DNA of 64,000 bases from Paenibacillus etheri (GTDB lineage Bacteria; Bacillota; Bacilli; Paenibacillales; Paenibacillaceae), in the NCBI RefSeq assembly GCF_001012825.1, contig NZ_LCZJ02000037.1:553695-617694 (forward strand), in the 5' to 3' direction. Below are positions 43,215 through 53,269 of the stretch, in pieces; the first letter of the stretch is position 1; each line of letters begins with the position of its first letter. The translations under genes were made by a program, and so were the position numbers. A model generated the notes under the pieces. That model made no database searches. It worked only from the letters and a program-made list of their open reading frames with translations, and was not told where the DNA came from.

Positions 43215-44030
43215 TTATCTTTTGGGGATTTGGATTACAATCTCGTAATGGTCACCGCGGTCATTTTCTGACGTTTTGATTTCCATCCCTGAGCCTGTCA
43301 CCATATCAATAGATTGACGAATTGTATTAAGAGCTAGACGAACATCCTTGGTATAGGAGACCCGTTTCGATTTTTTAGTTTGTGAGACTTGTTTGTAGAA
43401 AGCAATACGAGCTTCTGTTTGTTTAACATTTAATCCTTTTGCAATGATCTCTGCCAATACTTTCAGTTGCATTTCCACACTATCAAGTGATAATAATGAA
43501 CGTGCATGTCTCTCGGAAATGTGACGCTCCATTAATGCCATCTTAACCTCTTCAGGCAAATTGAGTAAGCGAATTTTATTAGCTATGGTAGACTGACTTT
43601 TACCTAATCGTTGTGCTAAGCTTTCCTGCGTCAATTGATGAAGATCAATTAACTTCTGATAAGCTACAGCTTCTTCAATAGAGGTCAAGCCTTCACGCTG
43701 TAAGTTCTCTATAAGCGCAATTGATGCGGCCTGTGAATCATTGAATTCACGAACAATGGCTGGAATCGTCTCTAAACCAAGCTTTTTAACCGCACGCCAG
43801 CGTCTTTCGCCTGCGATGATCTCATATACAGAATCGCGCATACGTACAACTATGGGCTGAATGACCCCATGAGTTTTAATCGTCTGGCACAACTCATCGA
43901 TCTTGTCGTCATCGAATATCGTCCGTGGTTGGTAAGGACTGCTAATGACCTCATGAACTGGTATTTGTTTAATTTCTTCTCCGCTGCTCCGCTCGTTAAA
44001 TCCAAATAGCTTGGTAAATTGTTCTTTCAT
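43215..44030 (-). CDS. noc: Nucleoid occlusion protein Noc
   Basis: This 271-residue ParB paralogue binds NBS sites and the membrane and blocks FtsZ assembly over the nucleoid. The start at 44030 ([13 protein letters not shown]) matches other Noc proteins, whose N-terminal amphipathic helix binds the membrane; a GTG upstream at 44045 lies in the ribosome-binding site. It has [12 protein letters not shown], the [29 protein letters not shown] and [10 protein letters not shown]. Order noc-soj-spo0J is conserved. Confidence 0.95.
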   Translation of the reverse strand: MKEQFTKLFGFNERSSGEEIKQIPVHEVISSPYQPRTIFDDDKIDELCQTIKTHGVIQPIVVRMRDSVYEIIAGERRWRAVKKLGLETIPAIVREFNDSQAASIALIENLQREGLTSIEEAVAYQKLIDLHQLTQESLAQRLGKSQSTIANKIRLLNLPEEVKMALMERHISERHARSLLSLDSVEMQLKVLAEIIAKGLNVKQTEARIAFYKQVSQTKKSKRVSYTKDVRLALNTIRQSIDMVTGSGMEIKTSENDRGDHYEIVIQIPKR

Positions 44031-44045
44031 TCCGTTCATAACCAC

Positions 44046-44368
44046 CTAATTTCGTTATAGTACGATCTTCTTGACCTTCTTCTCGGAAAGCGTATCGTAC
44101 AGCAATAAAAAACATTCTGATATTATGAAATCGCCTGCAACTATCAGGCATCATAATCTCTCCTTCTTTCGAACAAGAGTACAGAGAAGGAGTTATATAC
44201 AAAATTAAAAGTCTACTATGCTATTCTATCACTTTTCTCTACATAATCATATTCTCCGTAAAGACCTATTTTTCCTGCATTTTCATAGTTATAGGCACTC
44301 AATAAACATATCAATTTAGTTTATCTTTTAATTAATGTTCATTTGGTCTTTTTTTCGCTATTTTCCAC
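44046..44368. other. Intergenic region upstream of noc
   Basis: An AT-rich stretch without a supported gene. Short reverse-strand -10-like boxes occur (TATAAC near 44193), but I cannot name a convincing -35/-10 pair. No NBS-like ATTTCCCGGGAAAT was seen. Confidence 0.5.
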
Positions 44369-44407
44369 AAAAAAAGGTCATCCTCCATTAACATAGAGGA
44401 TGACCTT
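44369..44407 (-). terminator. Terminator of the mnmE-mnmG-rsmG cluster
   Basis: On the reverse strand AAGGTCATCCTC pairs with GAGGATGACCTT, and TTTTTTTG follows, about 40 bp past the rsmG stop. Confidence 0.9.
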
Positions 44408-44420
44408 AAATACATTTGCG

Positions 44421-44456
44421 AATCAAGTAATGTTTCACGTGAAACATTACTTGATT
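44421..44456. other. parS: 36-bp perfect palindrome holding a parS site
   Basis: Bases 44421-44456 equal their own reverse complement. The central 16 bp (44431-44446, TGTTTCACGTGAAACA) are a perfect parS. The palindrome's right arm contains the last codons and stop of rsmG. The RNA form could fold as a hairpin just before the terminator at 44369. Confidence 0.95.
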
Positions 44457-45172
44457 AGTGGTGTTTTGGCAGGAATTCCCGCTTTTCGTGGGTACTTAGT
44501 AGGGCTAGCACCTGTCTTACGAATAATGACAATATGTCGGGCTGACTCTTCCACAGGCAAGCTGAATGACTCTACTTTGTCGAGTTGAGCACGAAGCTCT
44601 TTTAAGCTGTACTTTGCCTCGCTTAATTCTTCAGAAGGATCGCTTCCCTTCATAGCAGCGAAAACTCCATCCTTACGTGTAAAAGGAAGACAGAATTCAT
44701 TCAACAAGGATAATCTTGCCACTGCACGTGCAGTCACCAAATCATAGGCATCACGATGCTTGAATTGCCGAGCAATATCCTCTGCACGACCATGGATCAA
44801 TTGCACATCAGTTAATTTCAACGTGGTACAGACATGCTGCAGAAAAGAGATCCTTTTACTCAATGAATCAATGATCGTCAGCTTCAAATGTGGAAAACAA
44901 ATTTTAAGCGGAATTCCTGGGAACCCGGCTCCCGAACCGATATCTGCCAAATTGTTTATCTCATTGATATTAAGGAAAAAAGCTAGAGAGATCGAATCAT
45001 AAAAATGCTTCGTGTAAACCTGCTCACGCTCTGTTATTCCAGTAAGATTCATTTTTTCATTCCAGGATACGAGTTCTTTATAGTAGAGATCGAATTGCTC
45101 TAATTGTTCTGCTGTAAGTGTAATACCTCGTTCCTGTAAAAGCTGTGTGAATTGAATTTCTGTATTATCCAT
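44447..45172 (-). CDS. rsmG: 16S rRNA (guanine-527-N7)-methyltransferase RsmG (GidB)
   Basis: This 241-residue class I methyltransferase has the SAM motif IGSGAGFPGIPLKI (about 75-88) and LTIIDSLSKRISFL, then DLVTARAVARLSLLNE. It methylates G527 in 16S rRNA, and its loss gives low-level streptomycin resistance. It follows mnmG by 3 bp. Its stop codon is inside the parS palindrome. Confidence 0.97.
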   Translation of the reverse strand: MDNTEIQFTQLLQERGITLTAEQLEQFDLYYKELVSWNEKMNLTGITEREQVYTKHFYDSISLAFFLNINEINNLADIGSGAGFPGIPLKICFPHLKLTIIDSLSKRISFLQHVCTTLKLTDVQLIHGRAEDIARQFKHRDAYDLVTARAVARLSLLNEFCLPFTRKDGVFAAMKGSDPSEELSEAKYSLKELRAQLDKVESFSLPVEESARHIVIIRKTGASPTKYPRKAGIPAKTPLIK

Positions 45173-45175
45173 AGA

Positions 45176-47062
45176 TTATCCTTTCGCCGCGGTTACCCGG
45201 TTGTAATGCTCCAGATATACGAGAAGAATGGAAATATCGGCAGGTGTGACTCCCGCAATCCGAGAAGCCTGCCCGATAGAGATCGGACGGATCTTAGTCA
45301 GCTTCTGCCGCGCTTCCATCGCTAATCCATGGATTTCATTATAATTAATGTCATCTGGAATTTTCTTCTTCTCCATCTTTTGCAGGCGCTCCACATGCTG
45401 AAGCTGTTTTTCGATATATCCGGCATATTTAATTTGGATTTCCACTTGCTCCTTCATTTCTGCATCCAGTATCTCCGGTGATGGCGAGACTTGATCTACG
45501 AAGCTATATACAAGCTCTGGACGACGCATAAGCACAAGTAAATTGCTACCATCTACAATAGGTGCCGATTCATATTCCGCTAGTACATGGTTTACATCAA
45601 CAGGTTTAACCTTTGTCTCTTGCAGACGAACAATTTCACGCTCCACCCGTTCTTTCTTATCCGTGAAGTTATCGAACCGTTCCTGTGTGATCAAACCAAT
45701 GTCGTAACCAATAGGTGTAAGTCTTAGATCTGCATTGTCATGGCGAAGCAACAAACGATATTCTGCACGTGAAGTAAGCAGACGGTAAGGTTCATTAGTA
45801 CCCTTAGTTACTAGATCATCAATGAGTACACCAATGTATCCCTGTGAACGATCTAAAATTACGGGTTCTTTGTCTTGCACCTTGCGCGCTGCATTAATTC
45901 CAGCCATTACACCTTGACCTGCCGCTTCCTCATAACCGGAAGTACCATTGATTTGTCCAGCAGTGAACAGACCTGGTAGACGTTTAGTTTCAAGAGATGG
46001 CCATAGCTGTGTAGGAACCATTGCATCATATTCAATAGCATAGCCGTTACGCATCATCTCTACCTTTTCCATACCAGGGATGGAACGAAGAATGGCTAGC
46101 TGTACATCCTCAGGAAGACTAGTGGACAGACCTTGTACATAGTATTCCGATGTATTTTTTCCTTCTGGCTCTAAAAAGATCTGATGCTTAGATTTATCAC
46201 TAAATCTTACAACTTTATCTTCAATAGATGGGCAATAACGCGGACCTGTTCCCTCAATAATACCAGTAAACATCGGCGCACGATGAAGGTTGTCATTAAT
46301 AATCTGATGAGTAACCTCAGAGGTATAAGTTAACCAACAAGGAAGCTGTTCGTTATCGGATGATTTTGTCTCAAACGAAAAGAATTTAGGTTCATCATCC
46401 CCTGGTTGAATTTCTGTCTTAGAGAAATCAATCGTATCACGATGAACACGTGGTGGTGTACCTGTTTTAAAACGCACCAATTCAAAACCAAGCTCCCGCA
46501 GATTCTCAGATAGCTTCACTGATGGCTGCTGATTGTTAGGTCCACTCTCATATGTCAGTTCACCCATGATCACTTTACCACGAAGGTAAGTACCTGTGGT
46601 CAGGATAACTGTCTTACTATGGTATTCCGTTCCTGTCTTCGTAACTACACCCGCACAACGTCCATCCTCAACGATTAAACGCTCAACCATCCCTTGACGA
46701 AGTGTCAAATTAGGCGTTTTCTCCATTGTTTCCTTCATTGTATGTTGGTAAAGAAATTTATCAGCTTGTGCACGTAAAGCATGTACAGCTGGCCCCTTAC
46801 CTGTATTCAGCATACGAAGTTGAATGAAAGTCTTATCTATATTGCGGCCCATTTCTCCGCCAAGCGCATCAATTTCACGCACTACATGTCCTTTAGCAGG
46901 TCCGCCTATGGACGGATTGCAGGGCATGAATGCAACCATATCCAGGTTAATTGTGATCATCAACGTGCTGCAGCCCATCCGTGCTGACGCTAGAGCTGCC
47001 TCACAACCGGCATGACCGGCGCCAATGACGATTACGTCATAGCTACCTCCATCATAACTCAT
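45176..47062 (-). CDS. mnmG: tRNA uridine-34 modification enzyme MnmG (GidA)
   Basis: This 628-residue FAD enzyme starts with a Rossmann motif [21 protein letters not shown] and has the family motifs [24 protein letters not shown] and [15 protein letters not shown]. With MnmE it forms the carboxymethylaminomethyl group at C5 of wobble uridine in tRNAs. It is encoded between mnmE and rsmG, as is usual near Firmicute origins. Confidence 0.98.
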   Translation of the reverse strand: MSYDGGSYDVIVIGAGHAGCEAALASARMGCSTLMITINLDMVAFMPCNPSIGGPAKGHVVREIDALGGEMGRNIDKTFIQLRMLNTGKGPAVHALRAQADKFLYQHTMKETMEKTPNLTLRQGMVERLIVEDGRCAGVVTKTGTEYHSKTVILTTGTYLRGKVIMGELTYESGPNNQQPSVKLSENLRELGFELVRFKTGTPPRVHRDTIDFSKTEIQPGDDEPKFFSFETKSSDNEQLPCWLTYTSEVTHQIINDNLHRAPMFTGIIEGTGPRYCPSIEDKVVRFSDKSKHQIFLEPEGKNTSEYYVQGLSTSLPEDVQLAILRSIPGMEKVEMMRNGYAIEYDAMVPTQLWPSLETKRLPGLFTAGQINGTSGYEEAAGQGVMAGINAARKVQDKEPVILDRSQGYIGVLIDDLVTKGTNEPYRLLTSRAEYRLLLRHDNADLRLTPIGYDIGLITQERFDNFTDKKERVEREIVRLQETKVKPVDVNHVLAEYESAPIVDGSNLLVLMRRPELVYSFVDQVSPSPEILDAEMKEQVEIQIKYAGYIEKQLQHVERLQKMEKKKIPDDINYNEIHGLAMEARQKLTKIRPISIGQASRIAGVTPADISILLVYLEHYNRVTAAKG

Positions 47063-47102
47063 GTCCTGTTTCCCCCTAATTGTTATATTAAAAATGTAAA
47101 AC

Positions 47103-48479
47103 CTATTTTCCTAAACAAAATTGTGAGAATATTTGGTCTAATAACGAGTCCGCTGCTGTATCGCCAATAATCTCGCCGAGCTGTTCCCATGCGAGCCGTA
47201 CATCGATTTGAATCATATCAATCGGAATATACTGTTCCGCGGCATCGTATGCATCCTGTAGCGAATTATAGGCTTTTTTAAGCAGTGCAATATGCCTCAC
47301 ATTACTCACATATGTCAAGTCACCCGATTCCAGCTTTCCACCAAAAAAGAGTGTCGAAATGGCATCTTCAAGTTTGTCTAGACCTTCCTCTTCCAAAACG
47401 GACATCGGTACGATGTTGGACTGCTCAAAGAACGAGAGCAACTTATCCTTATCCAGTTTGGACGGTAAGTCCATTTTATTCATGATCACCAGGCATTGTC
47501 TACCGTGGATTTGTTCCATTAATACCAATTCATCTTCATGCAGCTCTTCATTAGCGTTAAGTACAAGTAGAATCAAATCCGCATCGCTAACTGCAGCCTT
47601 GGAGCGTTCCACCCCAATCTTCTCAACTACATCGATCGTTTCACGAATTCCCGCCGTATCAAGTAGCTTAAGTGGAATGTTGTTTATCGTTATATATTCT
47701 TCGATGACATCTCGTGTAGTTCCCGGAATATCTGTTACAATCGCTTTGTTATCACGTGCTAAGGCATTCAATAATGAAGATTTACCAACATTAGGACGCC
47801 CGACTATAGCTGTCGTTATCCCCTCACGAAGTATTTTTCCTTCATTAGAAGTCTTGAGTAGTTTTGTGATTCCTTCCATCACTTCACTGCTTTTATCTTT
47901 AATAAATTCAGCAGTCATGGATTCTACATCATGTTCTGGATAATCTATATTCACTTCGATATGCGCCAGCATCTCAATAAGTGTATGGCGTAAAGCATGA
48001 ATTCGATCCGATAAGGATCCACTGACCTGCTTTAAAGCCACAGAAAAAGCGCGATCCGACTTCGAGCGAATGAGATCAATAACCGCCTCAGCCTGTGATA
48101 AATCTATACGTCCGCCCAAGAAAGCACGCTTGGTGAACTCACCCGGCTCGGCTAACCTTATCTCCTGCTGAAGAAGTAAATCCATCACCCTTCTTACAGA
48201 AATTACACCACCATGAGCACTGATCTCTACTACATCCTCGGTCGTAAAAGATCGTGGGCCCTTCATTACGGTTACTAGTACTTCTTCCATCTTCTCTCCG
48301 TTATCCGGACTAACGATATGCCCATAATGAACGGTATGCGATTCCGCTTCAGTTAACGGAACTCGGCTACGAAACAAAGGCGCCACCTGGGAAATAGCCT
48401 GCGGGCCACTTACCCGAATAATAGCAATTCCTCCCTCGCCTAATGCCGTCGATACGGCAGCAATGGTGTCACTAAGCAT
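47103..48479 (-). CDS. mnmE: tRNA modification GTPase MnmE (TrmE)
   Basis: This 458-residue protein has an N-terminal tetrahydrofolate-binding domain (about 1-118, [23 protein letters not shown]), a helical domain and a G domain with G1 [10 protein letters not shown]3 DTAGIRET and G4 NKMDLP. It ends in FCLGK, the catalytic cysteine motif. It works with MnmG at wobble uridine. The start at 48479 has GGGGTG 9 bp upstream; a GTG four codons earlier overlaps it. Confidence 0.97.
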   Translation of the reverse strand: MLSDTIAAVSTALGEGGIAIIRVSGPQAISQVAPLFRSRVPLTEAESHTVHYGHIVSPDNGEKMEEVLVTVMKGPRSFTTEDVVEISAHGGVISVRRVMDLLLQQEIRLAEPGEFTKRAFLGGRIDLSQAEAVIDLIRSKSDRAFSVALKQVSGSLSDRIHALRHTLIEMLAHIEVNIDYPEHDVESMTAEFIKDKSSEVMEGITKLLKTSNEGKILREGITTAIVGRPNVGKSSLLNALARDNKAIVTDIPGTTRDVIEEYITINNIPLKLLDTAGIRETIDVVEKIGVERSKAAVSDADLILLVLNANEELHEDELVLMEQIHGRQCLVIMNKMDLPSKLDKDKLLSFFEQSNIVPMSVLEEEGLDKLEDAISTLFFGGKLESGDLTYVSNVRHIALLKKAYNSLQDAYDAAEQYIPIDMIQIDVRLAWEQLGEIIGDTAADSLLDQIFSQFCLGK

Positions 48480-48535
48480 GCTGTTTTTCACCCCAAAACC
48501 TATATTTTTTTGATCAGAAACGGTCTTATATTGTT

Positions 48536-48576
48536 AAAAAAGCAATGACCCCTTACATTGGTCAAGGAGTCATTGC
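48536..48576 (-). terminator. Terminator of yidC-jag
   Basis: On the reverse strand GCAATGAC and GTCATTGC pair with further CCTT/AAGG inner pairs, followed by TTTTTTA. It lies 13 bp past the jag stop. Confidence 0.9.
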
Positions 48577-48588
48577 ATCATATAGTCT

Positions 48589-49323
48589 TTACTTCAAAGT
48601 TATAACGACGCGGCGATTTGGCTCTTCGCCCTTACTAAGGGTATTCACTTGCCGATGATCCTGTAATCTGGAGTGAATAATTTTCCGCTCCTGAGGTGAC
48701 ATCGGCTCCAGTACTACCTCTTTACGAGTCCGAATGACACGACCAGCTAAACGATCAGCCAGCTCTTCGAGAGTTTTTTTACGCCGCTCACGGAAGTTCT
48801 CCGCATCTAGCACAAGCCGTATAAAACTGTCGGAGTAACGATTAGCTACGATATTAGCCAAATACTGCAGAGCATCGAGAGTTTGTCCTCTTCTACCAAT
48901 CAACAGTCCCAAATCTGGACCTGATATCTGCAGAATCGTGGATTCCTTGGTGTGGACGATTTCGACTTCCACTTCGAGCCCCATGCTCTTAGCGACATCC
49001 ACAATGAAATGAACGGCTTCTTGGTAAGCTTCCTCCACCGGTTGTCCGGAATCTTGGCGTGGCACACCGCCGTTAGCCTCCTGTTTGCTCTCTCTTGTTG
49101 ACTGCTGAGGCAGTGACGGAGCACTCGCCGCTGATGCCGGTGCGGCTTCGGCTATCAAGGTTAACTCAACCTTGGCACCTTTCGCACCGATCAATCCCAG
49201 GAATCCTCTTGATGGCTGCTCAAGTACGTTGACCGTTACCCGGTCCTTTTGAACTCCAAGCTGGGTTAGTCCCCGTTCTACAGCTTCTTCAATGGTTTTC
49301 CCTGTTGCGACGACTTTGCTCAT
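48589..49323 (-). CDS. jag: RNA-binding protein Jag (KhpB, SpoIIIJ-associated)
   Basis: This 244-residue protein has a Jag_N domain (about 1-55, VVATGKTIEEAVERGLTQLG), a low-complexity linker, a KH domain (about 95-170, LGLLIGRRGQTLDALQYLANIVANRY) and an R3H domain (about 175-240, REFRER-like, ending RRVVITLK). It forms a complex with KhpA and binds mRNA. It overlaps yidC by 4 bp and is co-transcribed with it. Confidence 0.94.
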   Translation of the reverse strand: MSKVVATGKTIEEAVERGLTQLGVQKDRVTVNVLEQPSRGFLGLIGAKGAKVELTLIAEAAPASAASAPSLPQQSTRESKQEANGGVPRQDSGQPVEEAYQEAVHFIVDVAKSMGLEVEVEIVHTKESTILQISGPDLGLLIGRRGQTLDALQYLANIVANRYSDSFIRLVLDAENFRERRKKTLEELADRLAGRVIRTRKEVVLEPMSPQERKIIHSRLQDHRQVNTLSKGEEPNRRVVITLK

Positions 49324-50186
49324 TTTGACTTTTTGGCTCCCTTCGATGCTTTACTGCCGCCTTTACTCTTCTCAGCAGTTGAGTCATCTGTACTTTTCAC
49401 AGCACTTGCGATTGCCAATTTGTGTTTATCATTGTTGCGATATAAGAAATAGTTTTGAACAATAGTGTAAATGTTACTGTATACCCAGTACAGCGGCAAT
49501 GCTGCTGGGAAGTTATAGGACATAACGAAAATCAGAACTGGATAAATCATCATCATGAACTGCATTGGCCCTTGTTGTTGCATCGGGTTCATTTTAGTCA
49601 TCATTCTAGTTTGTATAAATGTTGTTAATGCTGCAAGGACCGGTAAGATAAACAGATGGTCCGGCTTACCTAGCTCCAGCCACAAGAAGGAGTGCTCCCG
49701 TAGATGTGGATTATAGTAAATCGAGTTGTAGAGAGCGATAAAGATAGGCATTTGTACGATCAGCGGTAAACAACCCGCCATTGGATTAACCTTATTCTCT
49801 TGGAACAAACGCATCGTTTCTTGCTGTACCTTTTCAGGTGTGTCTTTATATTTTTTCTGGATCTTTTGGAGTTCCGGTTGAATGGCTTGCATTGCTCGCG
49901 AGCTCTTCACCTGTTTAATCGTAAGCGGAAGAATCAGCGTGCGGACAATAATAACCATCACAAGTACGGCTAAACCATATTCTCCGTTAAACCAATCAGC
50001 AAACTTGTCCAAGGCAATGGCGAAATAATACACTACATTACTTTGCCAGAAGCCTCCATTCTTTAAATCCTCCGTAGTGTGCGTAACAGCAGTTGACGGA
50101 GCGCATCCCGACAGAACAGCTAACGACAACACCATCACTGTGATGAGGAGAAACCATTTTCCCCGTCTAGTCTTCATTAGAGACAC
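49320..50186 (-). CDS. yidC: Membrane protein insertase YidC (SpoIIIJ)
   Basis: A 288-residue lipoprotein with signal peptide and lipobox VLSGC, five membrane segments, and the positively charged groove motif LPLTIKQVKSSRAMQAIQPELQKIQKKY. It inserts proteins into the membrane with or without SecYEG; SpoIIIJ is needed for the forespore sigma-G switch. The start at a GTG (50186) has GAGAGGGG 7 bp upstream; ATG 50177 is an alternative. Confidence 0.95.
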   Translation of the reverse strand: MSLMKTRRGKWFLLITVMVLSLAVLSGCAPSTAVTHTTEDLKNGGFWQSNVVYYFAIALDKFADWFNGEYGLAVLVMVIIVRTLILPLTIKQVKSSRAMQAIQPELQKIQKKYKDTPEKVQQETMRLFQENKVNPMAGCLPLIVQMPIFIALYNSIYYNPHLREHSFLWLELGKPDHLFILPVLAALTTFIQTRMMTKMNPMQQQGPMQFMMMIYPVLIFVMSYNFPAALPLYWVYSNIYTIVQNYFLYRNNDKHKLAIASAVKSTDDSTAEKSKGGSKASKGAKKSK

Positions 50187-50272
50187 TTCAAAACCCCTCT
50201 CTTGAACATTCCATTCCACCGTAAATCATACCATAATTATGAATACAAATAAACAAGCCTCTTATGCGTCCT

Positions 50273-50620
50273 TTATTTGCGGGAAGCCTTTAGTAGCTTG
50301 GCTTTACGCAGTACATGCAGCACGCTTTTTTCGAGCTCAGCGTATTCCATGGAAAGCGCTCCTTTTCTTACGATAAACACCATATCGAGTCCGCCTGCAA
50401 TTTCAGGTTCATGATGACGAACGATTTCCTTCACCAATCTTCTCATACGGTTACGGACAACCGCGTTTCCAACCTTTTTACTGACCGATACCCCAACTCT
50501 AAATCGTTCTACCTCTTTTTTGCTAAACCAATACACTACAAATTGATGATTCGCAAATGACTTCCCATGGCGATATACACGGCTGAAGTCGGCACGGTTT
50601 CTTAATCGTAACTTTTTGTG
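50273..50620 (-). CDS. rnpA: Ribonuclease P protein component
   Basis: This 115-residue basic protein helps the RnpB RNA cut the 5' leader from pre-tRNA. It starts at a GTG with AAGGAG 6 bp upstream (MHKKLRLRNRADFSRVYRHG), which matches the family better than the frame's first ATG six codons earlier. The RNR motif is VGNAVVRNRMRRLVKEIVR. It follows rpmH after a terminator and about 300 bp. Confidence 0.95.
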   Translation of the reverse strand, partial: HKKLRLRNRADFSRVYRHGKSFANHQFVVYWFSKKEVERFRVGVSVSKKVGNAVVRNRMRRLVKEIVRHHEPEIAGGLDMVFIVRKGALSMEYAELEKSVLHVLRKAKLLKASRK

Positions 50621-50878
50621 CACGGGAATCTCCTTCATAAAAATCCGGTTAAAAGTGTCCTTCCGAATTTTTTTCTTCTAATAGTATAGTCATTTGGATG
50701 TCGCCATAAACGACTGCGATTACAATGCTGAAATTCCCCTTCTATTATTATAGAAAGAAAAATCTTCTCAACTTCTCACAAAATAATTCTGTATATACGA
50801 TAAATAGCCCCGCAAAGTGTAGCTAGCGCATTAAGCGAGATCCTAGTCGTTTGCAGAGCAAAAAATAATAGAAAGCAG
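50621..50878. other. Intergenic region between rpmH and rnpA
   Basis: About 260 bp, AT-rich, without a gene. It holds the T tract and flank of the rpmH terminator. I see no clear promoter for rnpA. Confidence 0.4.
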
Positions 50879-50904
50879 TAAAAAAAGACCACCGGAGTGG
50901 TCCC
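50879..50904 (-). terminator. Terminator of rpmH
   Basis: On the reverse strand GACCAC and GTGGTC form a 6-bp stem with a 4-nt loop, followed by TTTTTTT. Confidence 0.85.
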
Positions 50905-50917
50905 TTAGTGGCCTAAC

Positions 50918-51052
50918 TTACGCACTCAAAACTTTTCTGCCTTTCAAGCGGCGAGCTGCCAGCACTTTACGGCCGTTTTTCGTGCTCATTCTTTTACGGA
51001 AACCGTGAACCTTCTTGCGTTTGCTCACATTCGGTCTAAACGTCGGTCTCAT
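50918..51052 (-). CDS. rpmH: 50S ribosomal protein L34
   Basis: A 44-residue ribosomal protein with [22 protein letters not shown] and [19 protein letters not shown], a full-length match to L34. It binds domain III of 23S rRNA at the exit-tunnel side. The ribosome-binding site GGGAGG lies 8 bp before the ATG. It marks the left border of oriC. Confidence 0.98.
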   Translation of the reverse strand: MRPTFRPNVSKRKKVHGFRKRMSTKNGRKVLAARRLKGRKVLSA

Positions 51053-51725
51053 AATTGCACCTCCCTTACAGGAACTTAATTACTGTCATATAAGCAGAAA
51101 CGGACTAAGCCGTCCTTATAGTAGGGACAGTATCTACATGAATCATCAATTAATTATCAAGACATATCCTTACAGAAAACACCTTTATATATTTAAACAT
51201 ATTTTATGCGCAAAAGTCAACCTACTGCTGGCTCCAGACCCTCCCTCTAATTCAAGCTGTTTATCCACAACTTTCATTATAAAAAAAGTAATCCACAAGA
51301 TATGACAGTTATCCACCTGTGATCAAAAAATAAAGTCGACTACTCACAGATGAGCACAACCTGTGTATAAAATTATCGAAGCATTGGCGCAAAGTGTCGA
51401 ACCGTAAACAAATTATCAACAATATGTAGTGGTGTTCCTAATAATTGTACACAAGTGATTGAATTTGTGGATAAAATAGCCCTGCTCATTGAAAAATAAG
51501 GGGCGTTTTGCTATGATGGTATTACTTTTGAATGTGAATAGATTTGTTTGTTCTCTTAATTATCAACAAGCTGTGGATAAAGTTGTGAACAAATCAAATT
51601 TATCCATATTTTTTTGTCTCTTCATATTGCCTACTGGGGATAAATATCAGCACCAACCTATTTTCTTCGACATTTCCACTTCATGGCTGATGCCACATTT
51701 GGAAGATTTAAAGGAGTGACAGTCT
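51053..51725. other. oriC: oriC part 1 (incA/incB-like), DnaA-box cluster
   Basis: The 670-bp intergenic region has perfect or near-perfect DnaA boxes (TTATNCACA): 51261-51269 (+), 51362-51370 (-, TTATACACA), 51466-51474 (-), 51572-51580 (-). One-mismatch boxes lie at 51289-51297, 51309-51317, 51413-51421, 51560-51568 and 51600-51608. The layout of rpmH, box cluster, dnaA, box cluster, dnaN is the bipartite origin of Bacillus-type chromosomes. Confidence 0.95.
51489..51517 (+). promoter_or_regulatory. Promoter of dnaA
   Basis: TTGAAA (51489-51494), 17-bp spacer and TATGAT (51512-51517) with an extended -10 TGC. It lies between DnaA boxes, so DnaA can repress its own gene. Confidence 0.7.
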
Positions 51726-53072
51726 GTGGACAGCCATACTTCCGAATTATGGCAGCAAATTTTATCGATTATTCAAACCAAATTAAGCAAGCCGAGCTTT
51801 GATACCTGGTTTAAGGCTACTAAAGCGATAACCTTCAACTCCCAGGTTCTCATTATCTCGGCACCTACAACGTTTGCAGTAGAATGGCTGGAAAGTCGCT
51901 ACACCAAACTAGTAGGAGCAACGGTCTACGAAGTTACAGGGAAACAAGTGGATGTAAAATTTGTGATTGAAGAAAGCAAGCCGCCTGAGCTTGTAGTTCA
52001 ACAATCCGCTCCCACTCCCGTAGTATCACGAGAAGAAGCGCAAACGCATCTGCTCAATCCCAAGTACACTTTTGACACTTTTGTAATCGGCTCCGGCAAC
52101 CGTTTTGCGCATGCAGCCTCACTGGCAGTAGCCGAAGCGCCGGCCAAAGCATACAATCCCTTGTTTTTATATGGTGGTGTAGGTCTGGGCAAAACCCATT
52201 TAATGCATGCCATTGGGCACTATGTTCTGGAACATAACCCGAATAACAAGGTTATTTACATCTCATCAGAGAAATTCACGAATGAATTCATCAATTCAAT
52301 CCGTGATAACCGCGGTGAAAGCTTCCGCAATAAGTATCGTAACGTTGACATTTTGCTTATTGACGATATTCAATTCCTCGCCGGAAAAGAGTCCACGCAG
52401 GAGGAGTTTTTTCATACGTTCAATGCGCTCCACGAAGAACGCAAGCAAATTATCATCTCCAGCGACCGACCGCCAAAGGAAATTCCCACACTGGAAGAAC
52501 GGCTACGTTCCCGGTTCGAGTGGGGCTTGATTACGGATATTCAACCACCCGATCTAGAAACCCGAATTGCGATTTTGCGCAAAAAGGCGAAGGCAGAGAA
52601 CCTTGATATCCCTAATGAGGCCATGATGTATATTGCTAACCAAATTGATACCAATATTCGTGAGCTGGAGGGTGCTTTAATCCGGGTTGTTGCTTACTCT
52701 TCGTTAACCAACCAGGATGTAACCACTCATTTGGCAGCTGAAGCACTCAAGGATATCATTCCTTCCAGCCGGCCTAAGATGATTACCATCGCTGATATTC
52801 AGCAAAAAGTCGGTGAATACTACAATTTGCGCCTTGAAGACTTCAAAGCACGAAAACGTACTAAAGCCGTAGCGTTTCCACGTCAAATCGCAATGTATCT
52901 CTCCCGTGAACTAACGGATTATTCGCTCCCTAAGATTGGTGAGGCATTCGGAGGACGTGACCATACGACCGTAATTCATGCACATGATAAAATTACACAG
53001 TCATTAAAGGTCGATCAGGAGTTGTACAAAGTGGTAAATAATCTTGCGGAGAAAATTAAAAATCCTTCCTAA
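51726..53072 (+). CDS. dnaA: Chromosomal replication initiator DnaA
   Basis: A 448-residue AAA+ initiator that binds DnaA boxes and opens oriC. It starts at a GTG with AAGGAGTGA upstream. Domain I (about 1-80) precedes the AAA+ domain with Walker [14 protein letters not shown] (about 150) and Walker [14 protein letters not shown]. Domain IV ends with the DnaA signature [33 protein letters not shown]. It is co-transcribed with dnaN. Confidence 0.99.
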   Translation: MDSHTSELWQQILSIIQTKLSKPSFDTWFKATKAITFNSQVLIISAPTTFAVEWLESRYTKLVGATVYEVTGKQVDVKFVIEESKPPELVVQQSAPTPVVSREEAQTHLLNPKYTFDTFVIGSGNRFAHAASLAVAEAPAKAYNPLFLYGGVGLGKTHLMHAIGHYVLEHNPNNKVIYISSEKFTNEFINSIRDNRGESFRNKYRNVDILLIDDIQFLAGKESTQEEFFHTFNALHEERKQIIISSDRPPKEIPTLEERLRSRFEWGLITDIQPPDLETRIAILRKKAKAENLDIPNEAMMYIANQIDTNIRELEGALIRVVAYSSLTNQDVTTHLAAEALKDIIPSSRPKMITIADIQQKVGEYYNLRLEDFKARKRTKAVAFPRQIAMYLSRELTDYSLPKIGEAFGGRDHTTVIHAHDKITQSLKVDQELYKVVNNLAEKIKNPS

Positions 53073-53086
53073 GAGGAACAAAGAGC

Positions 53087-53200
53087 CTATACACAATCTA
53101 TACACATGTGGGTAGGCTTAATTTTATGCTATTTGATAGGGTTATCCACATATTAGACGCCCCTACTACTAATACTATTAAATAACTATAATAATTCATC
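53087..53200. other. oriC: oriC part 2 with DnaA-trio unwinding element
   Basis: CTATACACA boxes near 53087-53095 and 53098-53106 are followed by a perfect TTATCCACA (53142-53150), a GC-rich step GACGCCCC, and TACTACTAATACTATTA (53164-53180), then an AT-rich stretch. This copies the Bacillus basal unwinding system, in which DnaA loads from the box onto the 3-bp repeats (DnaA-trio) and melts the duplex. Confidence 0.9.
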
Positions 53201-53269
53201 ATGTAAAGACGCGTAATAAAGAGAAGCAAATACAACGAAATTCCCAATTTTTCAGCTAGGAGTGAAATC

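Noticed and set aside
44046-44368. Noc-binding sites near noc
   Set aside because: No ATTTCCCGGGAAAT-like palindrome was seen.
51489-51719. 76-codon forward ORF just before dnaA
   Set aside because: It lies in the DnaA-box region, its start is within the dnaA promoter and it has no ribosome-binding site; the sequence is explained by oriC.
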